64,000 nt of DNA from Citrobacter arsenatis (GTDB taxonomy: Bacteria > Pseudomonadota > Gammaproteobacteria > Enterobacterales > Enterobacteriaceae), in contig NZ_CP037864.1 in assembly GCF_004353845.1 (NCBI RefSeq), positions 1,178,001-1,242,000 of the forward strand, read 5' to 3'. Shown in pieces: positions 11,898 through 20,410 of the stretch. The translations under genes and the position numbers were made by a program. Numbering within the stretch: the stretch's first letter is position 1; every line of letters begins with the position of its first letter. The notes below the pieces were generated by a model that was given only the letters and a program-made list of their open reading frames with translations, ran no database searches and had not been told where the DNA came from.

Positions 11898-12521
11898 ATG
11901 CTATCTTCAAATAAACCCCTTCTCGAATTTGGTAGGCTTGATAAATGTTTAGCGAAATATGGTAAACACTTTGAATGTGATAACGATAAAGAAATAATAT
12001 ATTCAAGTGATGTAAACAGTGACGATACCTTCGTTATTTTAAGTGGTGTTGTTTCCCTGCGTAGAGGGGAAAACGTACTGGTTGGGATTGCACAAGCGCC
12101 ATTCATTATGGGCCTTTCTGATGGTGTAATGAAAAAAGATGTACAATATAGATTAATAACAGAAAGTGATTGTACGGGATATCATCTCCCCGCCTCACAA
12201 ACAATTAATATTATTGAACAGTGCCAACTTTGGCGGGAAGCATTTTGCTGGTTGGCATGGCAAAACTCAATGCTTGAATTGCGCGACCTGCAGCTGATCG
12301 GCAATAATTCCTACGATCAGATCCGTGCTACATTGATATCCATGACGAAATGGGACGACGTTCTTCGTTCGCGTATCGGTGTCATGAACTATATTCACCA
12401 ACGCACGAGAATTTCACGCTCAGTTGTCGCCGAGGTCCTCGCGGCATTGCGTAAAGGTGGTTACATTGAAATGAATAAAGGCAAACTGGTGAGCATTAAC
12501 CGTTTGCCTTTTGAGTATTGA
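11898..12521 (+). CDS. iprA: Crp-fold/helix-turn-helix regulator YaiV (IprA)
   Basis: The 207-residue protein matches E. coli YaiV end to end, at the same length. The N-terminal half resembles a cyclic-nucleotide-binding fold of the Crp type (DTFVILSGVVSLRRGE). The C-terminal helix-turn-helix contains HQRTRISRSVVAEVLAALRKGGYIEMNKGKL. In Salmonella the gene was named iprA and linked to peroxide resistance; a DNA target is not established as far as I know. An AAGGAA ribosome site precedes the ATG. It converges with ampH with one base between stops. Lying next to the autotransporter, it could regulate it, which is inference only. Confidence 0.9.
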   Translation: MLSSNKPLLEFGRLDKCLAKYGKHFECDNDKEIIYSSDVNSDDTFVILSGVVSLRRGENVLVGIAQAPFIMGLSDGVMKKDVQYRLITESDCTGYHLPASQTINIIEQCQLWREAFCWLAWQNSMLELRDLQLIGNNSYDQIRATLISMTKWDDVLRSRIGVMNYIHQRTRISRSVVAEVLAALRKGGYIEMNKGKLVSINRLPFEY

Positions 12522-12522
12522 A

Positions 12523-13680
12523 TCAGGATGCGGGAATGACCTGCGGTTTGTTCCCGCTCAACTCTGCAACAAGATCGTTGATACCGTCGCTCATATTGGT
12601 AAAACGGGTCAGCGGAGAGCGGGTCACCACGACAAATGCCCCGACGTTTTGCTGTGGGATCATCGCCATATAGGTAATGAAACCACCGCCGCCACCGGTT
12701 TTTTGAATAATACCGGGTCGACCATTCTTCGGTGCCATATAAACCCAGCCCAAACCAAGCGCATCGGCTCTGCCTGGAACGTCCATCCCTATCACTTTGG
12801 TTAGCTGTGTACGCTGATAAATCAATGTCTGCATACGGTCAGCCTGCTGGCTACGATGGTAAAAATCAGAAGAAAGATACTGCTGCATCCAGCGCATCAT
12901 ATCGCCAGGCGTTGAATAGACGCCGCCGCTACCCATCGCGGCCAGCGTATTGTTACAAGGGCTGGCGCCTTTTTCCGCAACCATCAGGCGTCTGCACTGA
13001 TCGGGGGACGGGGTAAAGGTGGTGTCTTTCATCCCCAGCGGTCGGGTGATTTTTTCTTCAAACAGCTGTGGATAAGGCTTACCGGATGCTGTTCCTAGCG
13101 CATCAGCCAGCAGGTCAAACGCCAGGTTGGAATAAGAAGCCTGCGAGCCCGGTGCGGCTTTAAGCGTGGCGGTTGAGAGATAGCTCCAGCGCTGTTCGCG
13201 GGTTGGCCAGACAAATACCGGGCGCTTGGCCGCGCCGCCAGGCTGTTCGCGCGGCAGTGCGCTGGTATGAGTCGCCAGATTCACCAGTGTAATCGGCGTG
13301 CCCTGATAAGTCGGCACGCGCGCGCCAGGTGGCGCATATTTACTCAATGGGTCATTGAGTTTAACCGTACCTTGATCGAGTAATTTCACCAGCATTTCAC
13401 TGGTCATTAATTTAGTGATTGAGGCAATTCGAATTACGGAATCCAACTGCGGATGAACGTTATTGCCGGGGCGTGTTTCGCCGAAACTGCGAAATACGCG
13501 CTGATTACCATCAATCACCACCAGCGCCATCCCCGTAGCACCACTACCGTAAAATATATGGTCGGCATAACGATCGACGATATCAGAGGCGAAAACCGGA
13601 TCGGTTATAGGCTGTGCCGCCTGGACAGATGTCAATGACGCCGCACACAGCGCGGCAGAAAAAAGCAGACTACGTTTCAA
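12523..13680 (-). CDS. ampH: Penicillin-binding protein AmpH (D-alanyl-D-alanine carboxypeptidase/endopeptidase)
   Basis: AmpH is a low-molecular-mass periplasmic enzyme of the class C beta-lactamase fold that trims peptidoglycan peptides and takes part in recycling. The 385 residues equal the E. coli length. A signal peptide runs to about residue 22 (SVQAA|QPI). The catalytic motifs are intact: Ser87-Ile-Thr-Lys90, Tyr183-Ser-Asn185 and Lys327-Thr-Gly329. It is a single gene divergent from sbmA, which in E. coli shares a role in peptide uptake with AmpH. Confidence 0.95.
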   Translation of the reverse strand: MKRSLLFSAALCAASLTSVQAAQPITDPVFASDIVDRYADHIFYGSGATGMALVVIDGNQRVFRSFGETRPGNNVHPQLDSVIRIASITKLMTSEMLVKLLDQGTVKLNDPLSKYAPPGARVPTYQGTPITLVNLATHTSALPREQPGGAAKRPVFVWPTREQRWSYLSTATLKAAPGSQASYSNLAFDLLADALGTASGKPYPQLFEEKITRPLGMKDTTFTPSPDQCRRLMVAEKGASPCNNTLAAMGSGGVYSTPGDMMRWMQQYLSSDFYHRSQQADRMQTLIYQRTQLTKVIGMDVPGRADALGLGWVYMAPKNGRPGIIQKTGGGGGFITYMAMIPQQNVGAFVVVTRSPLTRFTNMSDGINDLVAELSGNKPQVIPAS

Positions 13681-13917
13681 CGGTGGTGTCCATGAGTTAG
13701 AGAAAGTGAAAAAGGATATCGTGCGTATGCGTATTTATACTACTCATCGGCGTATTGCAAAGCGCTTATCAGCCAATAATAGTGTGAAAAACGTAACGAT
13801 GAGTAAACGCGAGCGTTTCCCAGATTGTAGATGTTCGCTTTTGTGATCTCACGCTGTGATAATCTGCACATACTGGAACGTTGTCGAGTGTGAAAACCAC
13901 AGAAACAATTCTTCATA

Positions 13918-13955
13918 ACCGAGGTGCGAACTAAGTGCCTCGGTTTTGGTCACAA
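13918..13955 (+). promoter_or_regulatory. Hairpin and candidate sigma-E promoter upstream of sbmA
   Basis: The 384-bp ampH-sbmA gap contains a hairpin, ACCGAGG and CCTCGGT with a 13-base loop (13918-13944). Overlapping it are a GAACTA hexamer at 13928-13933 and TCACAA at 13950-13955, separated by 16 bp. That spacing and the -35 resemble sigma-E promoters, and sbmA is reported to be sigma-E dependent in E. coli. The -10 match is imperfect. The rest of the gap shows only the sbmA ribosome site (AGGAGA). Confidence 0.4.
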
Positions 13956-14064
13956 TTGTCGGTTTCAGCTTGTGTTTTTGGGCGTAAGCCGTCTTGCCGC
14001 CGCACTCCACGGTGGTAAATACACAGCAGTCGTCATAACGATAAGAAGTTAGCAGGAGAGCACT

Positions 14065-15285
14065 ATGTTTAAGTCTTTTTTCCCAAAGCCGGGGCCGTTC
14101 TTTATTTCGGCATTTATTTGGGCACTGGTCGCCGTTGTATTCTGGCAAGCAGGTGGGGGAGCCTGGGTTGCACACATCACCGGCGCGTCGGGAGACGTAC
14201 CGATTAGCGCGGCCCGTTTCTGGTCGCTGGATTACCTGATTTTTTATGCGTATTACATTCTTTGCGTTGGGGTGTTCGCGCTGTTCTGGTTTCTCTATAG
14301 CCCGCACCGCTGGCAGTACTGGTCCATACTCGGCACGTCGCTGATTATTTTTGTGACCTGGTTTCTGGTTGAAGTTGGCGTCGCTGTCAACGCCTGGTAT
14401 GCGCCATTTTATGACCTGATTCAAACCGCGCTCAGCGCACCGCACAAAGTGAAGATTGAGCAGTTCTATCATGAAGTAGGTATCTTTCTCGGCATTGCGT
14501 TGATTGCCGTGGTCATTGGCGTGATGAACAACTTCTTCGTCAGCCACTATGTGTTCCGCTGGCGTACCGCGATGAACGAACACTATATGGCGCACTGGCA
14601 GCATCTGCGTCATATCGAGGGCGCAGCGCAGCGTGTGCAGGAAGACACCATGCGTTTTGCCTCCACGCTGGAAGATATGGGAGTCAGCTTTATCAATGCC
14701 ATTATGACGCTGATTGCCTTCTTACCTGTACTGGTCACACTCTCTGCCCATGTTCCGAACCTGCCGATTGTTGGGCATGTTCCTTATGGCCTGGTGATTG
14801 CCGCGATTGTCTGGTCGTTGATGGGAACTGGCTTGCTGGCAGTCGTTGGGATTAAACTTCCGGGACTGGAGTTTAAAAACCAACGCGTGGAAGCGGCCTA
14901 CCGTAAAGAACTGGTATACGGCGAAGATGACGCCAATCGTGCGACACCGCCAACCGTACGTGAACTGTTTCACGCGGTACGTCAGAACTACTTCCGCCTC
15001 TATTTTCACTATATGTACTTTAATATCGCCCGTATTCTTTACCTGCAGGTTGATAACGTTTTCGGCTTGTTCCTGCTGTTTCCGTCGATTGTTGCCGGTA
15101 CGATTACGCTCGGCCTGATGACGCAAATCACCAACGTGTTTGGCCAGGTACGCGGCTCGTTCCAGTATCTGATTAACTCCTGGACAACGTTAGTTGAACT
15201 GATGTCTATTTATAAGCGTCTGCGCAGCTTTGAACGAGAGCTTGACGGTCAGGATATTCAGGAAGTTACCCATACACTGAGTTAA
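14065..15285 (+). CDS. sbmA: Inner-membrane peptide antibiotic transporter SbmA
   Basis: SbmA is a proton-driven importer, shaped like an ABC transporter membrane domain but without an ATPase, that takes in microcins B17 and J25, bleomycin and proline-rich host peptides. The 406 residues equal the E. coli length and match it throughout, including RWRTAMNEHYMAHWQHLR and the conserved soluble loop ERELDGQDI near the C-terminus. Several long hydrophobic segments are evident. yaiW follows 15 bp downstream with its own AAGGAG ribosome site, as in the E. coli sbmA-yaiW operon. Confidence 0.96.
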   Translation: MFKSFFPKPGPFFISAFIWALVAVVFWQAGGGAWVAHITGASGDVPISAARFWSLDYLIFYAYYILCVGVFALFWFLYSPHRWQYWSILGTSLIIFVTWFLVEVGVAVNAWYAPFYDLIQTALSAPHKVKIEQFYHEVGIFLGIALIAVVIGVMNNFFVSHYVFRWRTAMNEHYMAHWQHLRHIEGAAQRVQEDTMRFASTLEDMGVSFINAIMTLIAFLPVLVTLSAHVPNLPIVGHVPYGLVIAAIVWSLMGTGLLAVVGIKLPGLEFKNQRVEAAYRKELVYGEDDANRATPPTVRELFHAVRQNYFRLYFHYMYFNIARILYLQVDNVFGLFLLFPSIVAGTITLGLMTQITNVFGQVRGSFQYLINSWTTLVELMSIYKRLRSFERELDGQDIQEVTHTLS

Positions 15286-15300
15286 TAATAAGGAGATGTT

Positions 15301-16404
15301 ATGTCGACGGTTTCCCGTCTTTACCCCTTGTCTGGTCTGGCAGCACTGGTGCTGGTGGGATGTAGTAGCCAACCCGCGCAGCCGCTAAAAAAGGGGGAGA
15401 AAGCCGTCGATGTGGCGAGCGTAGTGCGCCAGAAAATGCCCGCCAGCGTGAAAGACCGGGACGCGTGGGCGCAAGATTTGGCGAAGACCTTTGAAAGCCA
15501 GAAGCTAGCGCCGACGGTAGAAAATATCTGTTCGGTGCTGGCGGTCGCGCAACAGGAGTCAAATTACCAGGCAGATCCGGCCGTGCCGAACTTAAGTAAA
15601 ATCGCCTGGAAAGAGATCGACCGTCGCGCCGAGCGCATGCACATCCCGCTGTTTGTGGTGCATACCGCGCTGAAGATTAACTCGCCAACGGGGAAAAGCT
15701 ACAGCGAGCGTCTGGATACGGTGAAAACGGAAAAGCAGCTTAGCGCCATCTTTGATGACTTCATCAACATGGTACCGATGGGGCAGACGTTATTTGGTTC
15801 GCTTAATCCGGTGCATACCGGTGGGCCGATGCAGGTCAGTATCGCCTTTGCCGAGCAGCACGCCAGCGGATATCCGTGGAAAATGGCGGGAACCGTGCGC
15901 CAGGAAGTGTTCAGCCGCCGCGGTGGGCTGTGGTTCGGTACGTATCATCTGCTTAACTACCCGGCGAATTACAGTGCGCCAATCTTCCGCTTCGCCGATT
16001 TTAATGCCGGATGGTATGCCAGCCGTAATGCGGCTTTCCAGAAAGCGGTCAGTAAAGCCAGCGGCGTGAAGCTGGCGATGGATGGGGATTTGATTCTCTA
16101 TGGCAGCAGCGAGCCAGGCAAAACCGAACTGGCGGTACGTAAACTGGCCGGGAAGCTGGACATGAGCGAGAGTGAGATCCGCCGTCAGCTGCAAAAAGGT
16201 GACAGCCTGGCATTTGAAGAGACCGCGCTGTACGAGAAGGTCTATAAGCTGGCCGAAGCGAAGAGCGGGAAATCATTACCGCGTGAAATGCTGCCTGGTA
16301 TTCAGTTGGAAAGCCCGAAGATCACACGTAATCTGACGACCGCGTGGTTTGCCAAACGCGTGGACGATCGTCGGGCGAAGTGTATGGGTCAGTCATCATT
16401 ATGA
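15301..16404 (+). CDS. yaiW: Outer-membrane lipoprotein YaiW
   Basis: The 367-residue protein begins with a lipoprotein signal ending in the lipobox LVGC, so Cys21 would be acylated. It matches E. coli YaiW (364 aa, DUF1615), a surface-exposed lipoprotein co-expressed with SbmA that affects sensitivity to proline-rich peptides; its biochemical activity is unknown. QQESNYQADPAVPNL looks like part of a lysozyme-like fold, which I infer only. The last 16 bp overlap the 3' end of convergent yaiY. Confidence 0.93.
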   Translation: MSTVSRLYPLSGLAALVLVGCSSQPAQPLKKGEKAVDVASVVRQKMPASVKDRDAWAQDLAKTFESQKLAPTVENICSVLAVAQQESNYQADPAVPNLSKIAWKEIDRRAERMHIPLFVVHTALKINSPTGKSYSERLDTVKTEKQLSAIFDDFINMVPMGQTLFGSLNPVHTGGPMQVSIAFAEQHASGYPWKMAGTVRQEVFSRRGGLWFGTYHLLNYPANYSAPIFRFADFNAGWYASRNAAFQKAVSKASGVKLAMDGDLILYGSSEPGKTELAVRKLAGKLDMSESEIRRQLQKGDSLAFEETALYEKVYKLAEAKSGKSLPREMLPGIQLESPKITRNLTTAWFAKRVDDRRAKCMGQSSL

Positions 16405-16712
16405 TGACGACGTCGCCAGCGTACAAATGCTGCGATGGCGCCAAGGATCAGGCTTCCGGCGAGGAAAGGGACCAGACCAAAAAGGGTTCCGACGCCTAAG
16501 CCGATTTCAACTCGCGGGCGTCCTGTCTCTTGCATTTGTAGCTGCATCAGTTGTTCATAGATGCCGGGAGCGTGGGCCAACAGATTTAAAATCTGCGCGC
16601 CCGCCCAGAAGCAAAACAGCACAAATACGGCATACGCAATGTTGCCGGGCAGGGAGGAGGTATCCCGATGCTTGCCCTTAAACAGGGATTTTGAGAGCGT
16701 AAAATCAGCCAT
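16389..16712 (-). CDS. yaiY: Small inner-membrane protein YaiY
   Basis: The 107-residue protein has two hydrophobic segments (about residues 19-42 and 74-98) and a basic C-terminus, RWRRRHHNDD. E. coli YaiY is 102 residues and closely similar. The start at MADFTLSKSLF is chosen by that similarity and by a strong GGAGG ribosome site seven bases upstream; the open frame extends 27 codons further without support. Function is unknown (DUF2755 family). It overlaps yaiW tail to tail by 16 bp and diverges from yaiZ. Confidence 0.9.
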   Translation of the reverse strand: MADFTLSKSLFKGKHRDTSSLPGNIAYAVFVLFCFWAGAQILNLLAHAPGIYEQLMQLQMQETGRPRVEIGLGVGTLFGLVPFLAGSLILGAIAAFVRWRRRHHNDD

Positions 16713-16975
16713 AAAGACCTCCGGAAATAACCTGCTTTTTTGACGTAATGCCTGGAACTGACAGTGAGTCTGACAGGTGATCGACAATGTCAATATCAGA
16801 ATGATGGTAATTTCAGGTAGAGATTATTCCTGGATTTCGGTTTTATGCTGGCTGTCACAATTACGTAACCTTAAGTGAAATTGGGTTACATTTCAGAAAT
16901 TCCGCACAGGCCACAGACGTATATGAGGAAATGTGCGAGGATGCGCTTTCACGTTGTATTTCCACCGGAGCCGTT

Positions 16976-17197
16976 ATGAACCTGCCTGTAAAAATCCGCC
17001 GAGACTGGCACTACTATGCCTTCGCTATTGGGCTTATCTTTATTCTGAACGGCGTGGTGGGTTTACTTGGTTTTGAAGCGCAGGGGTGGCAAACCTATGC
17101 GGTGGGGCTGGTTACCTGGGTGATTAGCTTTTGGCTGGCCGGGTTAATTATCCGTCGCCGCGTGGAAAATGAAGAAGAAGCAAAGGATGCCCAATAG
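16976..17197 (+). CDS. yaiZ: Small inner-membrane protein YaiZ
   Basis: The 73-residue protein has two predicted membrane segments and a charged C-terminus, RRRVENEEEAKDAQ. It is nearly identical to E. coli YaiZ (70 aa; DUF2754 family) over its first 60 residues. I take the internal ATG (MNLPVKIRRDW) as the start because it matches and follows a CCGGAG ribosome site; a longer reading adds 15 residues without similarity. Function unknown. It converges with ddlA, with 25 bp between them. Confidence 0.9.
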   Translation: MNLPVKIRRDWHYYAFAIGLIFILNGVVGLLGFEAQGWQTYAVGLVTWVISFWLAGLIIRRRVENEEEAKDAQ

Positions 17198-17222
17198 CGA
17201 TCCATCAGGCATCCTGGCGGGT

Positions 17223-18317
17223 TTACATACTGGTTTTCAGCGCGCTATCTGCCGCATGGCGTTCCAGTGCCAGTTCGATCAGGCGAGTGATCAAATCGGT
17301 ATAGCCTAAACCGCTCGCCTGCCACAGTTTTGGATACATGCTGATGTTGGTAAAGCCCGGCAGCGTGTTGATCTCATTGATCACAACCTCGTTCTCTGCG
17401 GTTAAGAACACGTCCACGCGCGCCATGCCGGCGCAGCCCAGCGTCTGATAGGCCTGAATAGCAATATCACGGATTTTATCGTTAATTTCCGGTGCGATCG
17501 CTGCTGGAACGACCACTTTGGCACCGTTATCGTCAATGTATTTGGTGTCGTAAGCGTAAAAATCACTGTTCAACACGATCTCGCCACAGGTACTGGCCTG
17601 CGGATGATCGTTGCCCAGTACCGCGCATTCGATCTCACGGCCTTTGATCCCTTGCTCCACCACGACTTTATGATCGAATTCAAATGCCAATGCGACGGCC
17701 TGATCGTATTGCGCTTCGCTGGTCACTTTACTGACGCCAACGGACGAGCCCTGGTTGGCCGGTTTCACAAACAGCGGTAGGCCCAGACGGGATTCCACCT
17801 CGGCAAAGCTGATGCTGTTGCGATTGGCGCGAGTAAGCGTAATAAATGGCGCGATGTTCAGTCCTGCATCGCGCAGCAGACGTTTGGTCACGTCTTTATC
17901 CATACAGGCCGCAGAACCCAGGACATCAGAGCCGACGAACGGCAGGTTCGCTACGCGCAGCATACCCTGCAAAGAGCCATCTTCACCCAGCGTGCCGTGT
18001 ACGATTGGGAAAATAACATCAACCGTTGGCAGCGGCTGACCGTTTTGTGCATCGATCAACTGGTGCGCTTGTTTACCCGGTACCTGAGCCAGGCTGGTCG
18101 CGGAAGGACGCAGCGCAATATGCGCCGGATCGTCTGAATTGAGCAGATAGTTACTGGCATCGCTGACGTGCCATTGCCCTTGTTTATCAATACCTAACAG
18201 CACAACGTCAAAGCGAGTCTTGTCGATGGCATCGACAATATTTTTTGCCGATTGCAATGACACTTCATGTTCCGCTGATTTACCACCAAATACGATTCCT
18301 ACCCGCAACTTTGCCAT
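17223..18317 (-). CDS. ddlA: D-alanine--D-alanine ligase A
   Basis: DdlA is a cytoplasmic ATP-grasp enzyme that joins two D-alanines for peptidoglycan precursors. Starting at MAKLRVGIVFGGKSAEHE gives 364 residues, the E. coli length. Family motifs include the N-terminal GGKSAEHEVS, the ATP-grasp stretch KPANQGSSVGVSKV and the metal-binding end VINEINTLPGFTNISMYPKLW. Two upstream in-frame ATGs are possible; the ribosome site of the chosen ATG is weak, so the exact start is slightly uncertain. It is a single gene, divergent from an extra efflux gene. Confidence 0.95.
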   Translation of the reverse strand: MAKLRVGIVFGGKSAEHEVSLQSAKNIVDAIDKTRFDVVLLGIDKQGQWHVSDASNYLLNSDDPAHIALRPSATSLAQVPGKQAHQLIDAQNGQPLPTVDVIFPIVHGTLGEDGSLQGMLRVANLPFVGSDVLGSAACMDKDVTKRLLRDAGLNIAPFITLTRANRNSISFAEVESRLGLPLFVKPANQGSSVGVSKVTSEAQYDQAVALAFEFDHKVVVEQGIKGREIECAVLGNDHPQASTCGEIVLNSDFYAYDTKYIDDNGAKVVVPAAIAPEINDKIRDIAIQAYQTLGCAGMARVDVFLTAENEVVINEINTLPGFTNISMYPKLWQASGLGYTDLITRLIELALERHAADSALKTSM

Positions 18318-18481
18318 CTTAAAAACCCATTCCATGAATGCAAAGCACATACATTACCACGACAAAACGCAGGTTTCCTCGGCTTCTGGCAGATTGTTTT
18401 GCTGGGCCACAGGGGGATAGATAAGCGCAAACGTGCAAATCGCCCATGAAGCATAATTCCCTGTATAAATTGTGGGATTGG

Positions 18482-18545
18482 CGTGAGGCATATCACAAAT
18501 ACGATGAGCGGGAAGATAAAATCCTAAACTGTGATATATCGCACC
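18482..18545. promoter_or_regulatory. Two candidate CRP sites between ddlA and the MdtG-like gene
   Basis: CGTGA-GGCATA-TCACA at 18482-18497 differs by one base from the CRP consensus TGTGA-N6-TCACA. A weaker copy, TGTGA-TATATC-GCACC, lies at 18530-18545, 48 bp further on. They sit 120 and 75 bp before the efflux gene. The call is from pattern only. Confidence 0.45.
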
Positions 18546-18618
18546 TGTGGACCCTTATTTGGCTAAGTAATTTGTTAAGCTGCTCGCAGTTTTCAGCTAC
18601 TTATCGTTATGAGTCCTT

Positions 18619-19815
18619 ATGGAATCCTGGAGAGTAAACCTTATTTCCGTGTGGTTCGGTTGCTTTTTCACCGGCCTGGCAATTAGCCAAATCCTGCCTT
18701 TTTTACCGCTCTATATCTCCCAACTGGGGGTGACCTCGCATGAAGCACTCTCCATGTGGTCCGGCTTAACGTTTAGCGTCACCTTCCTGATTTCAGCCAT
18801 TGTCTCTCCGATGTGGGGCAGTTTAGCCGACCGTAAAGGACGCAAGCTGATGCTACTGCGGGCCTCTTTGGGTATGGCGATTGCGATATTACTGCAGGCT
18901 TTTGCCACGAATGTCTGGCAGCTTTTTCTGCTGCGTGGGGTGATGGGGTTAACGTCAGGCTATATTCCCAATGCGATGGCGCTGGTTGCCTCACAGGTTC
19001 CGCGCGAACGCAGTGGGTGGGCGCTGAGTACGCTCTCGACGGCGCAAATTAGCGGCGTCATTGGCGGACCGCTGATGGGAGGTTTTATTGCCGACCATGT
19101 TGGCTTGCGGGCTGTTTTCTGTATTACCGCAGCTTTGCTGGTAGTGAGTTTCATGGTCACGCTGTTTTTGATCAAAGAAGGTGTGCGCCCAACAAGCAAA
19201 AAAAGCGAACGCTTGAGCGGGAAGGCCGTGTTTGCTTCGCTGCCTTATCCGGCGCTGGTGATCAGCCTGTTTTTTACTACGATGGTGATCCAACTGTGTA
19301 ACGGCTCAATCGGGCCTATTCTGGCATTGTTTATCAAATCGATGGTGCCAGACAGTTCGAATATTGCCTTTCTCAGCGGGCTGATTGCGTCGGTGCCGGG
19401 CATCTCAGCGCTGATTTCTGCGCCCCGACTCGGTAAATTAGGCGACCGTATTGGAACCGAGCGGATTTTAATGGCGACCTTAATTTTCGCGGTGGTGCTG
19501 TTTTTTGCCATGTCATGGGTGACCACGCCGTTGCAGTTAGGGATTTTGCGTTTTCTGCTCGGCTTTGCCGACGGCGCGATGTTGCCCGCGGTGCAGACGC
19601 TGCTGGTGAAATACTCCAGCGATCAGATAACCGGACGCATTTTTGGTTATAACCAGTCATTTATGTACCTTGGCAACGTCGCCGGGCCATTAATGGGGGC
19701 AACGGTTTCGGCAATGGCGGGCTTTCGCTGGGTGTTTATTGCCACTGCGAGCATTGTGCTTATCAATATCTGGCAACTGGCTATCGCGCTGCGACGTCGG
19801 CACCGCGCGCGCTGA
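18619..19815 (+). CDS. MdtG-like MFS drug efflux transporter
   Basis: This 398-residue MFS transporter with about 12 membrane segments aligns by eye with E. coli MdtG (YceE, 408 aa). Shared features include the DHA1 motif A GSLADRKGRKLMLLR, FLSGLIASVPGISALISAPRLGKLGDRIG and PLQLGILRFLLGFADGAMLPAVQTLL. MdtG confers fosfomycin and deoxycholate resistance when over-expressed; this copy's substrates are unknown. E. coli K-12 has no gene here between ddlA and iraP, and mdtG itself is elsewhere, so this is an extra paralog. Its base composition does not look foreign. Confidence 0.85.
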   Translation: MESWRVNLISVWFGCFFTGLAISQILPFLPLYISQLGVTSHEALSMWSGLTFSVTFLISAIVSPMWGSLADRKGRKLMLLRASLGMAIAILLQAFATNVWQLFLLRGVMGLTSGYIPNAMALVASQVPRERSGWALSTLSTAQISGVIGGPLMGGFIADHVGLRAVFCITAALLVVSFMVTLFLIKEGVRPTSKKSERLSGKAVFASLPYPALVISLFFTTMVIQLCNGSIGPILALFIKSMVPDSSNIAFLSGLIASVPGISALISAPRLGKLGDRIGTERILMATLIFAVVLFFAMSWVTTPLQLGILRFLLGFADGAMLPAVQTLLVKYSSDQITGRIFGYNQSFMYLGNVAGPLMGATVSAMAGFRWVFIATASIVLINIWQLAIALRRRHRAR

Positions 19816-19821
19816 ATTGCT

Positions 19822-19854
19822 GATTAACAACGCTGTCCGTCAGCGTTGTTAATC
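19822..19854 (+). terminator. Stem-loop after the MdtG-like gene
   Basis: A 14-bp perfect stem, GATTAACAACGCTG and CAGCGTTGTTAATC, with a 5-base loop lies 7 bp after the stop codon. No T run follows, so termination may need Rho or the hairpin may mainly protect the 3' end. The rest of the gap to iraP is AT-rich without a gene; an AAGGGAA ribosome site precedes iraP. Confidence 0.6.
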
Positions 19855-20063
19855 CATAAATGTGCATTATATATCTATGTGATTATTAATCCCCTTACCC
19901 TTTTATATTGAATAATTCTGCTCTACGACCTATTCCCCCTTATTTTGTGTTGTGATTGTTTTCGCAAAACGTTTTATTACTTATAAAAATACAACTTTCA
20001 TCCTCTAGGCAGTGGTGAGTCTTAATGATAACGTGGCCCATATTTTGTTAAGGGAATACGCAA

Positions 20064-20306
20064 ATGAAAAATCTCGTCACTGAGTTGTTACTTAAGCTCG
20101 CTCAAAAAGAAGAAGAGTCGCAAGACCTGGCGGAGCAGGTTGAAACGCTGGAGCAGGTAATCATCGAAATGCTGCGCAATATGACGTGGAGCGATCGGCA
20201 AATTCTCATTCGCCACATTGAGGATACTCTGGCTGGAGCTGGCCGTATGCCTGCGTTTCTGGCGAACGTACATAACGCTGGCGAGAGCGTGCCAAAAGCG
20301 TTTTAA
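20064..20306 (+). CDS. iraP: Anti-adaptor IraP, RpoS stabiliser
   Basis: IraP binds RssB and so blocks ClpXP degradation of RpoS, chiefly during phosphate starvation. The 80-residue protein shares the N-terminal coiled-coil region of E. coli IraP (86 aa): MKNLVTELLLKLAQKEEESQDL, and later EMLRNMTWSDRQ. From about residue 58 the sequence departs from the E. coli protein as I recall it, lacking the basic LLKHPR-type end. No alternative frame restores that end, so this is divergence and not a simple frameshift. Lying beside phoA it fits a phosphate-stress role. Confidence 0.88.
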   Translation: MKNLVTELLLKLAQKEEESQDLAEQVETLEQVIIEMLRNMTWSDRQILIRHIEDTLAGAGRMPAFLANVHNAGESVPKAF

Positions 20307-20332
20307 GTAATCTGTGGCGGCTCATTCACAAA

Positions 20333-20366
20333 TTATCATAAAAGTGTCACATCAAATACTTATAGT
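20333..20366 (+). promoter_or_regulatory. Pho box and promoter of phoA
   Basis: TTATCAT-AAAA-GTGTCAC (20333-20350) fits the PhoB box of two 7-bp CTGTCAT-like repeats 11 bp apart. A TATAGT -10 hexamer (20361-20366) follows 10 bp later, the arrangement of PhoB-activated promoters, in which the box replaces the -35. Confidence 0.85.
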
Positions 20367-20410
20367 CGCTTTGTTTTAATTTTACCGTATTTATACATGG
20401 AGAAAATAAA

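Noticed and set aside
13849..14613. A 254-codon minus-strand frame across the sbmA promoter and 5' end
   Set aside because: It is antisense to the conserved sbmA gene, and its translation is rich in His, Asn and Arg with no domain, as shadow frames usually are.
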